A DNA stretch of 40,162 bases from positions 1 to 40,162 of the IMG/VR virus record IMGVR_UViG_3300033141_001797; one strand, given 5' to 3'. This document shows positions 13,735 through 22,610 of the stretch, in pieces (the stretch's first letter is position 1; each line of letters opens with the position of its first letter). Below the pieces are notes generated by a model. The model worked only from the letters and a program-made list of their open reading frames with translations. It was not told the origin of the DNA and did not search any database. This DNA is from a virus. The translations under genes and the position numbers were made by a program.

Positions 13735-14649
13735 TTAAGCCATATATGGCTGTTTTTGTATTTGTTTTAGGAGCCAATTAATTTCATTTTGTAATCGTTT
13801 TATCGCAGCGTCTATGTTAGTCCAGGGCTCGCCTAAACTTGCTTCGAGTCCTCCTATGCTATAACTCGTTATGTCATTGTACGTTCCGCCGAGTTGTGCT
13901 ATTAATATTTGTATGGCCGCACTACACTCCATCAGTCTCTTGACATTCTGCGGGGCCTCTGTCTCTCCATAGGTATACGTCACTTCAATACTTCGGCTTC
14001 CGTCGCTTTCTGATTCAAACGTGGTTTTTTCCGCATCATTTGTGAGTATCAGTTTCCCGATTCTCTCCCATACATCCACATTATCCGGTGATACATCAGT
14101 TCCGTCTATTGTCAGGGTATCAAGACTTATCACCGGATATTTTTTCAGGATCAATATATTTCCATTATCCCCTGCATATTTCTCTGTGATCTGTGTCGCC
14201 TCATATTTCCGGTGCGTGAATCCTTCAACTCCACCGATTGCCCTATTGATCATGAATGCTACATCACCCCTCGGCATAACATCAGCAGTTATCCCCGCCG
14301 TTCTCCATACATCTTCAGGGGATATGTGCATGCTTGATATTGATGTGGTTTCTATAGTCAGAGTCACCGTCTGGCTTGCAGATGCTTCATTTGAAGTTAT
14401 AGTTGTTCTGATTATGCCGTCGCATAGAATGCTCCGCTTATCCCGCACATTATCAACCTTATAGTCGTCACCGAATATCTCCCATGTGGTCCCGCCGTCT
14501 GTAGAGGTCTGTATTTCTACCTGACAGTCACCATCTGTATTGACTTCTATGGTGTGTACTCTGCCTGTCAGATCGGGGGTTTCCGGGAATACTGTAGCTA
14601 CCCCCGCACCGACTGTATATGTTTTTGTATATGTTGATGTGTCTGGCAT
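13735..14649 (-). CDS. Head-tail connector with N-terminal beta domain
   Basis: A 304-aa protein starting at ATG 14649 (MPDTSTYTKTYTVGAGV). The first 110 residues are beta-rich and look like a decoration or Ig-like domain. From about residue 112 (MHISPEDVWRTAGITADVMP, FMINRAIGGVEGFTHRKY) comes a helical connector domain like HK97 gp6 or SPP1 gp15, ending in LKQIQKQPYMA. The fusion of a beta domain to the connector is unusual. It would form the ring beneath the portal. Confidence 0.65.
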   Translation of the reverse strand: MPDTSTYTKTYTVGAGVATVFPETPDLTGRVHTIEVNTDGDCQVEIQTSTDGGTTWEIFGDDYKVDNVRDKRSILCDGIIRTTITSNEASASQTVTLTIETTSISSMHISPEDVWRTAGITADVMPRGDVAFMINRAIGGVEGFTHRKYEATQITEKYAGDNGNILILKKYPVISLDTLTIDGTDVSPDNVDVWERIGKLILTNDAEKTTFESESDGSRSIEVTYTYGETEAPQNVKRLMECSAAIQILIAQLGGTYNDITSYSIGGLEASLGEPWTNIDAAIKRLQNEINWLLKQIQKQPYMA

Positions 14650-14653
14650 TTTT

Positions 14654-14965
14654 CTATATTGGCAGTATAAAATCGAGGATTCCAAAATTACTTCTAGAAT
14701 CCCCATTCTTCTTTTCTATACTATATTCCTTTCTTTTTCTTCTCAATATTGATTTTGATTTTTCTTCGCATTCTATCTTTTTGCCCTCTTTTGTCAGTTC
14801 TCTACCCACGGCAATCACAAAATACAGGCCACCCATCATCAGTGACACACTGAATATATCCTCTACACCAATGTCTATGAGATTCATTCCATTTCCTGAC
14901 ATCATGGTCATTGTGGCCGAGCCTGTGGAAAACAGGGTATTTCCAATGATCAGTTTCCAGTTCAT
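14654..14965 (-). CDS. Small membrane protein, holin-like
   Basis: A 103-aa protein with hydrophobic stretches at about residues 4-22 and 36-53 (FSVSLMMGGLYFVIAVG), then a strongly charged C-terminal tail (GKKIECEEKSKSILRRKRKE). Two membrane segments and a basic tail fit a holin or anchor. It is in a cassette of secreted and membrane proteins between capsid and connector genes. Confidence 0.6.
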   Translation of the reverse strand: MNWKLIIGNTLFSTGSATMTMMSGNGMNLIDIGVEDIFSVSLMMGGLYFVIAVGRELTKEGKKIECEEKSKSILRRKRKEYSIEKKNGDSRSNFGILDFILPI

Positions 14966-14971
14966 TTTTGT

Positions 14972-15163
14972 CTATTTCTGTATTTTTCCAGGTATTCCCT
15001 CACGAAATAATAATAGTAGTATACCGCATGCAGCCACAAATCCGCCACCTATAAGATCACCGGCAAGTACGGCATCAACGCCCTTGCTTGCAAAAACCGT
15101 ACCTAATGCCATTGCCCCTGCACTTCCGACCGCCTCCTTTGAGGCCATGTTTTTTAGTTCCAT
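14972..15163 (-). CDS. 63-aa membrane protein, holin-like
   Basis: A small Ala/Gly-rich protein with two hydrophobic segments (AVGSAGAMALGTVFASKG and LIGGGFVAACGILLLLF) and a basic C-terminus. It lies 1 nt from the preceding glycoprotein gene and 6 nt from the next membrane gene. Candidate holin or capsid-membrane accessory protein; no diagnostic motif. Confidence 0.6.
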   Translation of the reverse strand: MELKNMASKEAVGSAGAMALGTVFASKGVDAVLAGDLIGGGFVAACGILLLLFREGIPGKIQK

Positions 15164-15164
15164 T

Positions 15165-15809
15165 CTAATCCCACCGATATAATATGACTATTGTTACTAT
15201 TGTCACCGCCGCTGCTGTTATGATTGACGGTAGATTTGAATATGATATATCGCCACTTACGGCTACTATGATATTAGATTCCCAGTTTGATCCATTTGTT
15301 ACGAGCAGAATAGTGCAGTTTGTACAACTCTGCCCGCAGTAGGATATTGTGGAATAATTTACTGTTGTTGCCTTGTAATTACATTCGCTATTCACGGCAT
15401 CCATATATAATGTTATATTTGTCGTTTCTGAATTGTTGAATGTAATATTGAGCCAGGTATAATTCCCGGTAATATTTATTATGCTACCTCCTGTCGCATT
15501 GAAAAAATTAAATATCCTAATTTCAATATCTGAACTAATCGGCGGCAATGTTATATTTTCTGATATATTATTTTGAAGTAATATTCCATTTGTCAAATCC
15601 CATATCTCATATCCTGTGAAATTCGTATCATATATGTATACTGCCGTATCATTTATCAATAATCTTGATAATTGAATTGAATTATTAAGTTCATAATACC
15701 CGGTTCCGTTTGTAGATACCCGGACGTTTTCATTGAGAGTCCAAGCTGCGGATACCTGCATTAGTATCAATAATATACATATTATGAACCACGAATTTTT
15801 ATATACCAT
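15165..15809 (-). CDS. Secreted, sequon-rich membrane-anchored glycoprotein
   Basis: A 214-aa protein with an N-terminal signal peptide (WFIICILLILMQVSAAW), a beta-rich ectodomain and a C-terminal membrane anchor (IITAAAVTIVTIVILYRWD). The ectodomain is packed with N-x-S/T sequons, so it is probably N-glycosylated on the archaeal surface. Two paired cysteine motifs (SYCGQSCTNC) could be disulphides. It overlaps the upstream fibre-like gene by 11 nt. A surface receptor-binding or superinfection-exclusion role is possible. Confidence 0.7.
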   Translation of the reverse strand: MVYKNSWFIICILLILMQVSAAWTLNENVRVSTNGTGYYELNNSIQLSRLLINDTAVYIYDTNFTGYEIWDLTNGILLQNNISENITLPPISSDIEIRIFNFFNATGGSIINITGNYTWLNITFNNSETTNITLYMDAVNSECNYKATTVNYSTISYCGQSCTNCTILLVTNGSNWESNIIVAVSGDISYSNLPSIITAAAVTIVTIVILYRWD

Positions 15810-16617
15810 TGTTATTTTTTCTTTCGTTATCTCGTAGCTTATCCTTTTCCCTCATATCTTTTTCTTTCTGGATTTTATATTCTGTAAGATTATTGTCTAC
15901 AGGATAATACCATTCCCCCATGACTTTAACTTTGTCATTTTCAAAATCGATGTTCTGGGATACTTTTCCAGCCACTTTCAGGTCGCCGGACTCTGATATT
16001 TTCATGATTATATTTCCATCACTTCCAAGGAAACACATAGCATCAATATTTCCATCATAGCATTCTGTCAGGATCATGTCGTTTGCGAAGAATATATCCC
16101 CGGCGTAGCCTGTAACGTAGTATAGATTCCTTACTTTATTTGTAGTATTTCCTACATCTATTGTGTTATTCGAATAAATTACCAGATGATCCCTTAATTG
16201 CACTTTACCATTGAAATCATAGTTTTCTGTCGGTGTAGTGGCTCCAAAACTTACATTTGTATTTTGGAAGTATATACTGCCATTGTCCCTAATCCTAAAT
16301 ACAAGTTTCCCATCTCCTCTGTGTTCAATCTGTGAATTTGCATTATTTCCATCACCCAGCCGTATTACTCGCAATCCAAAATCAGTATAAGTATCATCGC
16401 CAACAAGATCAATATATGCCGTTCTATTTCCGCTTAATCCGTATCCTATTTCTATACGATTATCTACAAGCAATGATCCAAAATATCCGATTGTCGCATT
16501 TATATATGTACTTGAAATATCCATAACCCCCATACCAATTGATGCCATAATTGCAACAAATATAAGTGTCAATCCACCTATTCCCATCCATTTAATATTT
16601 TCAATTTTCATTTTCAA
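15799..16617 (-). CDS. Membrane-anchored fibre-like protein
   Basis: A 272-aa protein with an N-terminal hydrophobic segment (WMGIGGLTLIFVAIMASIGM) and a beta-rich fibre-like body. Segments such as DVGNTTNKVRNLYYVTGYAG and LGSDGNIIMKISESGDLKVA resemble the repeated strands before intramolecular chaperone domains in tail fibres. The C-terminus is highly charged (KEKDMREKDKLRDNERKN). Having a membrane anchor on a fibre-like protein is unusual. Confidence 0.65.
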   Translation of the reverse strand: MKMKIENIKWMGIGGLTLIFVAIMASIGMGVMDISSTYINATIGYFGSLLVDNRIEIGYGLSGNRTAYIDLVGDDTYTDFGLRVIRLGDGNNANSQIEHRGDGKLVFRIRDNGSIYFQNTNVSFGATTPTENYDFNGKVQLRDHLVIYSNNTIDVGNTTNKVRNLYYVTGYAGDIFFANDMILTECYDGNIDAMCFLGSDGNIIMKISESGDLKVAGKVSQNIDFENDKVKVMGEWYYPVDNNLTEYKIQKEKDMREKDKLRDNERKNNNGI

Positions 16618-16626
16618 ATTTAATTT

Positions 16627-19395
16627 TTATCTCCGTCCACGTCTCCATAGCCATACTAAAAATGCGAATCCGCCCGCTCCGAATGCTGCTATCGCACTTG
16701 TTGGAAATCCGGGGGAGTAATAGCTTGTTATAGTCACTACCCGATTCCCGCGGACAGACAAATTAAAGTTACACGCATCCCAGTCGGCATCCTTAATTTT
16801 TGCATTCCTGAATCCATACTTGCAGGTTGCGTTTGGCATCTCTATTCCGAGGATGTAATCTGATGTGCTGTATGATTGGATTGTTACTACACCATTTCCA
16901 CGGTCTGCGGATTGATCGAATGATGCTTTGCGGATTTCGACGGGGGATGGTACTGATGAAAGATGGGGGATTGATGTATTCCATGCCCCCCAGGGCATAT
17001 CTATTTCTTCTGTTGTCGCTCCGGTTGCTATAGAAATATCCCATCTGTCATATATCCTGTAGATTCCATCATTCGGCAGTATATATTTAACCTGTGAAAT
17101 ATTGGTGTATATGTATGCTGTTTGTGCCGATCCTGATATGGAATACGCTTTAAGGTTCATGTGTGTTGTGTTGTAGGTGGCATTGTAGATTATTACATTC
17201 TGGTCTACAATTTGACCGAAGCTATCATTTAGGAGGCCCGGCATTGTTTTGGCATATTTCATATACTTATGCACTCGCTGGTCCATATTCGAAAAATTAT
17301 CATAACTCGTAATACTTCCTTTATGTCCGAATACCTCAAGCTCAATAGTCCAGGAATCCGATTGATTATACTTTACATCCGCCGAATTATTGAGATAGAA
17401 AAAATACTTATAACCTGATCCTGAAAAATCTACATTAGTCGGATCGGTCTTGGAATATACTGAATATCCTTCAGAGCCCAATAATTCCTTATTCCATGTT
17501 GCAGTTACAAGTCTACCTGATAAGTTCGCATAAGCAGTTCTGCCTTCGCCTTGTGCAAATAATACCACAGAGATGTTTGATATTGATACATTTTGAACGG
17601 GGGTTATCACATACTTTATTTTTGCCACGTCAGAATTTTTTGATGCTTCGAGATGCCAAGTTACATTTAGATTGTTTGTTTCCCATGTCATATTTCCCCA
17701 GGCATGAGTTGAATTTGCGTTATAGTTCTGTTGATATTGTGAAACTACACCCGACCCGCCACCTAAATTATAACTTCCACTTGAATTATACATCCTAAGG
17801 TATATCCTTCCGTTTTCATGCGGGTCGTACCACCTCATATACGTTGGAGAATATACCTGAAAATAGGTAACCCTACCATGCAATTCTAATGAATTTGTTG
17901 TTAGATCAATCCCGGAACCCGGATACGTAATGTTGAACGGTGCAACAGAAAAGATACTAGGGACAGTAATATTATCGCCATATTCAGAGTTGAAACTTTC
18001 TTCAGATAATGATTCGTTTATTTGGCCTTCATCGGTCCAGATATAGGTCTCAGTCCACATAGTACCGGATGTATTCTTCATCAGGAAGGAATACGCATCA
18101 CCTGCGGCGTAATGGTTCAGTTGTGGTTCTGTCCATCCTGTAGATTCCCCACAGCAGAATATAGATGTAGTCAGCCACTTATCATCTGACATCCCAGTAT
18201 AAAACGCACCTACTGATACATTTATGGTGGAATTATATGCATCCCAGTAAGGAAATTCATCTGCATACCCATAGTTTATCGCGGGAGCGTAATGGTGTTC
18301 TTCTTTTCCTGAATCTGCATTAGTTCCACGGGTTCCATTGTATAGCATTAGGAATATATTTTCATCAGATTTAAATATATCATTATTGATGTAGTAATAT
18401 GTCTGGAAGTTTGTATGACTCTCAACTGAATCGGTATGACGTAATTCTTTGATTACGATGTACGGCTGATCTATGAAATGATAATACTCAGAAATATTTG
18501 TATAATTCTCATAAATATATCTTTGAAGAACTGCCAGATCAGAAGAATTATATAATAGATTTGTTTCAACAGTGCAATCAGTACATCGGCTGCTATATAC
18601 ATTACCTCCGTTTTTTGTAGAATGGTACTCCGTATTATATATTCCCCGTTTTCCAACACTGCCAACACCAGTTATAAGATTTCTATCGTGATTCTGATAT
18701 AATTCGTAGATTGTCTCATAATCCTTCTCAAATTTTAGGCGATAATGATTATTATTGATTTCCCAATAATCTGTCCTATTTGTTATTATTAAGGGATCAT
18801 CAGCGTGCAATTGCATATCATCGACTATTACAGACCCATTTTTCAGATTTGACGTATTTTGAATTAGATGTATGGCTCTTGTATCAATTGCCGACCAATT
18901 CACAGTTCCGCTATTTGAATCGCATGTATCAAAATCAAGAGTTAATACGTTCCATCCATCTGAAAGCGTGAACCTATCGCCCTTAAAATCATCCCATATG
19001 CTGTTTCCGAATGTGATCCACACAGACTCTAATATGGATGAATCTTGGATATATACCCACACAGTTAATGAGCCATTCTTGTACTGATCCAGAGTAGTGT
19101 TATAATCATTTGTCGACCAGAATATTGATTTTGTCTCTACTGAGTTTGATGTATTCCACGTTAATTCCATTGATGCACTACCTTGTTTTACAAGTGATGT
19201 ATTTATAAGTGGAACTGTTAATTTATCATAAGTTGCATGTGAATACCAACCGGGGTTTCCTGATACCGGATCAATATCCCCGCAATCATCAAAAGTATAC
19301 CATGCGGCATTCACACTCATTGATAATAATATACACCCAACAATCAAAACCAGAATTCTATATCTATCAATCAGTTTTATCGGATTCTTATCCAT
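16627..19395 (-). CDS. Large secreted surface protein with possible sorting signal
   Basis: A 922-aa protein with an N-terminal signal peptide (ILVLIVGCILLSMSVNAAWY). Residues 30-200 look like a carbohydrate-binding beta-sandwich (WNVLTLDFDTCDSNSGTVNW). A large beta-rich middle follows, with patches reminiscent of galactose-mutarotase-like polysaccharide-active enzymes, which is only an impression. The C-terminus is SPGFPTSAIAAFGAGG, a hydrophobic stretch, then RRGRR: a short PGF motif, membrane helix and basic cluster like archaeosortase signals. Many N-x-S/T sequons occur. The start follows GGGGGTTAAAAAAATT. Function could be a surface adhesin, depolymerase or exclusion protein. Confidence 0.7.
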   Translation of the reverse strand: MDKNPIKLIDRYRILVLIVGCILLSMSVNAAWYTFDDCGDIDPVSGNPGWYSHATYDKLTVPLINTSLVKQGSASMELTWNTSNSVETKSIFWSTNDYNTTLDQYKNGSLTVWVYIQDSSILESVWITFGNSIWDDFKGDRFTLSDGWNVLTLDFDTCDSNSGTVNWSAIDTRAIHLIQNTSNLKNGSVIVDDMQLHADDPLIITNRTDYWEINNNHYRLKFEKDYETIYELYQNHDRNLITGVGSVGKRGIYNTEYHSTKNGGNVYSSRCTDCTVETNLLYNSSDLAVLQRYIYENYTNISEYYHFIDQPYIVIKELRHTDSVESHTNFQTYYYINNDIFKSDENIFLMLYNGTRGTNADSGKEEHHYAPAINYGYADEFPYWDAYNSTINVSVGAFYTGMSDDKWLTTSIFCCGESTGWTEPQLNHYAAGDAYSFLMKNTSGTMWTETYIWTDEGQINESLSEESFNSEYGDNITVPSIFSVAPFNITYPGSGIDLTTNSLELHGRVTYFQVYSPTYMRWYDPHENGRIYLRMYNSSGSYNLGGGSGVVSQYQQNYNANSTHAWGNMTWETNNLNVTWHLEASKNSDVAKIKYVITPVQNVSISNISVVLFAQGEGRTAYANLSGRLVTATWNKELLGSEGYSVYSKTDPTNVDFSGSGYKYFFYLNNSADVKYNQSDSWTIELEVFGHKGSITSYDNFSNMDQRVHKYMKYAKTMPGLLNDSFGQIVDQNVIIYNATYNTTHMNLKAYSISGSAQTAYIYTNISQVKYILPNDGIYRIYDRWDISIATGATTEEIDMPWGAWNTSIPHLSSVPSPVEIRKASFDQSADRGNGVVTIQSYSTSDYILGIEMPNATCKYGFRNAKIKDADWDACNFNLSVRGNRVVTITSYYSPGFPTSAIAAFGAGGFAFLVWLWRRGRR

Positions 19396-19435
19396 AATTT
19401 TTTTAACCCCCTTGGTTATGTGAAAATAGACGAAT

Positions 19436-19457
19436 ACGCATAAAAAAAACTATGCGT
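19436..19457 (-). terminator. Hairpin with U-rich loop at the end of a virion gene
   Basis: ACGCATA (19436-19442) pairs with TATGCGT (19451-19457) around AAAAAAAC, so the transcript carries a U-run in the loop. It overlaps the stop codon of the gene ending at 19450. It may cause partial termination or separate expression of the capsid genes from the 922-aa surface protein. Confidence 0.5.
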
Positions 19458-19803
19458 GCCGTGACTCTATCCCAAAAGTCATATCTGCGACCTGATTATC
19501 TACGGTTACTATCTTGATCTTATCGCTATCAATCAATGATATTCCGGGCTGAAGATGATGCGTTGCGCTCTCTGCAATATTGCCAGAGTTCCAGAACTCC
19601 CTACCCTCTGATGTGACAAGATATACAGTGCATCCTCCAACACCTGTCAGATTTGGCACTACAACAAAAAGACTCATTACAGTGCCATTGATGTTAAGTG
19701 CTGATTCTATTGTTGTTGGATTTGGGCCATGTGCAAGGACTAAATCAAAGTCACGCGCTGCAATCGGGGCCTGATTCTGCCGCCTCGCATCATATTCTGT
19801 CAT
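19450..19803 (-). CDS. Small beta-sandwich virion protein candidate
   Basis: A 117-aa protein with regular strands (VMSLFVVVPNLTGVGGCTVY, LVTSEGREFWNSG, KIKIVTVDNQVADMTFGI). It is in the group of genes just downstream of the major capsid gene, where decoration or fibre proteins are expected. No family recognised. Confidence 0.6.
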   Translation of the reverse strand: MTEYDARRQNQAPIAARDFDLVLAHGPNPTTIESALNINGTVMSLFVVVPNLTGVGGCTVYLVTSEGREFWNSGNIAESATHHLQPGISLIDSDKIKIVTVDNQVADMTFGIESRHA

Positions 19804-19805
19804 TG

Positions 19806-20153
19806 TTATTGCTTCTTGTTTTTATTCGATTCAGCAAGTTTCTTCGCCTCTTCATCGGCCTTCTTTTTTGCTTCAGCAAGTTTCTTCGCCTTTAGTTTCT
19901 TGGCTTCGACAATTTCCTTTTCCTTAGTTGCAATTTTCTTTTCAAGTTCTTCTGCACTTGGTCCGGCATTTACAAATCCCAGGCGAAGATTTCTTGTGAT
20001 AGTATCCTCTTCCACATCGATTGACTTGCCGGGGTTTACTGCTACCCACGCAGGAATCCTGATTAATCCGGTTAGTGCATAACTAACCACCGCATTTTTT
20101 ACGGTTTCCCAAGGATTCGTTATTTCAATGGTTTTCGGTTTATCGTCTGTCAT
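19806..20153 (-). CDS. Virion-region protein with Lys/Ala coiled-coil tail
   Basis: A 115-aa protein starting MTDDKPKTIEITNPWETVKN (an ATG at 20168 would add five residues). The N-terminal 70 residues are globular. From about residue 65 a Lys/Ala/Glu-rich helix with repeats such as AKKLAEAKKKADEEAKKLAE runs to the end. It could be a capsid spike or tail-like projection. It lies between two small beta-rich virion genes. Confidence 0.6.
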   Translation of the reverse strand: MTDDKPKTIEITNPWETVKNAVVSYALTGLIRIPAWVAVNPGKSIDVEEDTITRNLRLGFVNAGPSAEELEKKIATKEKEIVEAKKLKAKKLAEAKKKADEEAKKLAESNKNKKQ

Positions 20154-20185
20154 TTTCTTTGGGTGCATGATTTAACTTTGGGTTT

Positions 20186-20452
20186 CTAATCTCCCATTGC
20201 TATGATTGTTCTTGCCTCGTTGTCAGTTGCTCCGGGTATTATCACCGTAGTAGATGTTGGTGTATTATTCAGCGACAAACACCCATCTGTAGCACCATAA
20301 CAAAAACCATATAAATGATTTGTGAAATATGTACTGCAATCAATTGTATCACCATCATCTGCTGTTGTAGGTGTTACAATTTTAATTTTCCTTGCTGTTG
20401 CCTCACATCCAAGCACCGTGACCGTGCAATCTGCTATAGCTATTACTGCCAT
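20186..20452 (-). CDS. Head decoration protein candidate
   Basis: An 88-aa all-beta protein (AVIAIADCTVTVLGCEATAR, VTPTTADDGDTIDCSTYF) with five cysteines, located two genes after the major capsid gene. Size, fold and position fit a capsid decoration protein. Cysteines suggest disulphide or metal stabilisation. Confidence 0.6.
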   Translation of the reverse strand: MAVIAIADCTVTVLGCEATARKIKIVTPTTADDGDTIDCSTYFTNHLYGFCYGATDGCLSLNNTPTSTTVIIPGATDNEARTIIAMGD

Positions 20453-20488
20453 TTTTAGTATTTGATATATTTTTGAATTTTATTTTTT

Positions 20489-21259
20489 TTATTCGTAGAT
20501 TATTCTTGATATTGCGGTTTTCACTACATTGATAGCCCTTGCCGCCCCAGTATTTGCTTGTACTCCAATGTATGGAATCAGATCGGCATCATTCGTCAAG
20601 GCAGTACTTACCCCAACTTCTTTATCATTTATAAAGAAGTGTGCGATTCTATCGGAATCAATTTCTATCCTAAAATATACTTCTGTATTAGCTACAACCG
20701 CAACACCAGAATCGATTGCTGTATCTACACCACCAATTGAATATAAACATTGCCAATTTGTATCAGATGATGCAGCATATCTGAACCATACTTGATCATT
20801 ATTGGTTACTATTACACTCGTATTTGTTGATTTTAGTCCTAACCAAATCGTAAGTGTTGCAATTGCGCCTGTAAAAATAACAGATTCATATATTACTTGA
20901 TTCTCGGTGCCCCACTTAATGCCAGTCCATGCACTTTGACCAGTATCAAGATGTGGTGCTATAATAACTTGATCGTTATCTGCTCCATCGGTCTGTAATT
21001 GTATTGCGCCCAATGATCCTGCAAACGTCACATCATCCGCACTCGCATTGGTTCCCACCACTTCAAAATCAGTATTTACAGAGATTCCAATACTTGCATT
21101 TATTGATGGTAGCCGCTTAAAATTCTCAATCAAAGTAACTCGATTAGGATTGAATGGTGGCCTACCGTAATGCGTTACGTCCAAATCTGAATAATATGGA
21201 TTGTTTGTATACGGTGGACTTGATGGCCCCTTCCTGCTTCTGAATCCTTCATTTGCCAT
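20489..21259 (-). CDS. Lectin-like jelly-roll virion protein
   Basis: A 256-aa protein directly after the major capsid gene. After a Pro/Asn-rich N-terminus it has the strand order of concanavalin-A-like jelly rolls: DNDQVIIAPHLDTGQSAWTG, VWFRYAASSDTNWQCLYSIG, and YFRIEIDSDRIAHFFINDKE. The last motif (RIEID-x(5)-FFINDKEV) is typical of lectin-like phage proteins. Likely a capsid-bound fibre or host-surface-binding decoration. Confidence 0.7.
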   Translation of the reverse strand: MANEGFRSRKGPSSPPYTNNPYYSDLDVTHYGRPPFNPNRVTLIENFKRLPSINASIGISVNTDFEVVGTNASADDVTFAGSLGAIQLQTDGADNDQVIIAPHLDTGQSAWTGIKWGTENQVIYESVIFTGAIATLTIWLGLKSTNTSVIVTNNDQVWFRYAASSDTNWQCLYSIGGVDTAIDSGVAVVANTEVYFRIEIDSDRIAHFFINDKEVGVSTALTNDADLIPYIGVQANTGAARAINVVKTAISRIIYE

Positions 21260-21300
21260 TTTTCGTAAAAAATAATATTATGAATTCCCATCAGGGAATC

Positions 21301-22569
21301 CTATGCTATTCCTGTCACCGAAGAACTGAACCCTGTGTTTTTGCAGATCAGTGCTTCGTAGGCTTTCAGCATGAACTTATCGCTGTCGTTTGTCTTCGCT
21401 AATTTCTCATAAGTCACATCCAGTAAGGTTCTCATTTCCCAGTAGGTCATATCAAGGAAGTATATGCCTTTGCTGCCGGATGTGTTGCTCATGAACATTG
21501 AAGGAATAAGTGGCATTGTTCCTGTCATTCCACGCAAGCTCATTGTTTCAACCCCCCAGGGTAAGTTTGTCATTGGGAGATTCGCCCTTAGTTGGTCTGA
21601 AAGAAGATTCTCTATATCCTCATAGACACTCGAAGAACATACTGCAAGATTAGGCCTGCCACCGTCATCGAATGCGTACCTGATCGCTGTTTTTATATCG
21701 GACAATTTAAGCGCGGTTGTTCCTAATGCCACGGTATTCGTAGTAGACATCAAATTGATTATTCCATTATAATCATTTGCCGTGGCGTCACCGTTCACTA
21801 TTGTATTCTCCTGTAGTTCCCGGAGTGCCCGGGTCTTCATCAATACCTCGATCTGATTCGCAGAGGGCGCACCGACTCCGCCGAACCCTGACCCGCCGCC
21901 GAGTCCGGTTCCTGATGGAGTGAATCCTTGCAGTGTATACCCTGGCATTGCCATCTGTGTTGGTCCGGTTACTCTGCCGACTGAATACGCGTACTTGATT
22001 GCCTGACTTTTTCTATCATAGGTATCATTCTGATCAGTTAATCCCGCATCTTCAAGTTTATAGGCAGCTGCCCCTTTAGCGGTTACTTGATTATAGTCTG
22101 CTGTGGTTCCCATGTTTGCGACTCGTTGAATCATCTCAACAAGAGGCGTGAATTTTCTCGTAACATCCACCACACGAGGATCAACATACACCGGGATCAT
22201 CGCATACCCCGCAGTTCCTGCACCGCCTGCCGTAGTTGCAAGCGCCTTCATCTGAACCATCTGATTATCAATGAAATTCTTCATATCTGGACGCAGATCA
22301 AATTTCCCGAATAATCCAAATCCGCCAGGGTTTGAGTATAGTTGCTCATGACCGATTCCCATTGCTCCAAACCCAAATCCACCCTTAAATGAGGCTTCCG
22401 CATTCAGACTCCCAGGATCACTGATACCCATATCAGCCAATGTCTTAGGATTATTTGATGCAACAGCCGCAAGCCCGTCTTTTGTGGGAAAATAATTTGT
22501 GCCTTTGTGAATTATACCGCCTGATGGAGTCCCTTGCCCCTTCCGCATTATTTTGCTATCGTATACCAT
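21301..22569 (-). CDS. Major capsid protein (HK97 fold)
   Basis: A 422-aa protein following the protease-scaffold gene. The first 100 residues are Gly-rich and precede a typical HK97-type start (MKALATTAGGAGTAGYAMIP, VYVDPRVVDVTRKFTPLVEM). RALRELQENTIVNGD is like the spine-helix/loop region, and SDIKTAIRYAFDDGGRPNLA, VCSSSVYEDIENLLSDQLRA the P-domain and A-domain end. A strong Shine-Dalgarno (GGAGGGATAAAATG) predicts high expression. The N-terminal extension may be a delta domain removed by the protease. Confidence 0.88.
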   Translation of the reverse strand: MVYDSKIMRKGQGTPSGGIIHKGTNYFPTKDGLAAVASNNPKTLADMGISDPGSLNAEASFKGGFGFGAMGIGHEQLYSNPGGFGLFGKFDLRPDMKNFIDNQMVQMKALATTAGGAGTAGYAMIPVYVDPRVVDVTRKFTPLVEMIQRVANMGTTADYNQVTAKGAAAYKLEDAGLTDQNDTYDRKSQAIKYAYSVGRVTGPTQMAMPGYTLQGFTPSGTGLGGGSGFGGVGAPSANQIEVLMKTRALRELQENTIVNGDATANDYNGIINLMSTTNTVALGTTALKLSDIKTAIRYAFDDGGRPNLAVCSSSVYEDIENLLSDQLRANLPMTNLPWGVETMSLRGMTGTMPLIPSMFMSNTSGSKGIYFLDMTYWEMRTLLDVTYEKLAKTNDSDKFMLKAYEALICKNTGFSSSVTGIA

Positions 22570-22610
22570 TTTATCCCTCCAATGTAGTTTTTTTTGTATG
22601 TGATATGGTT

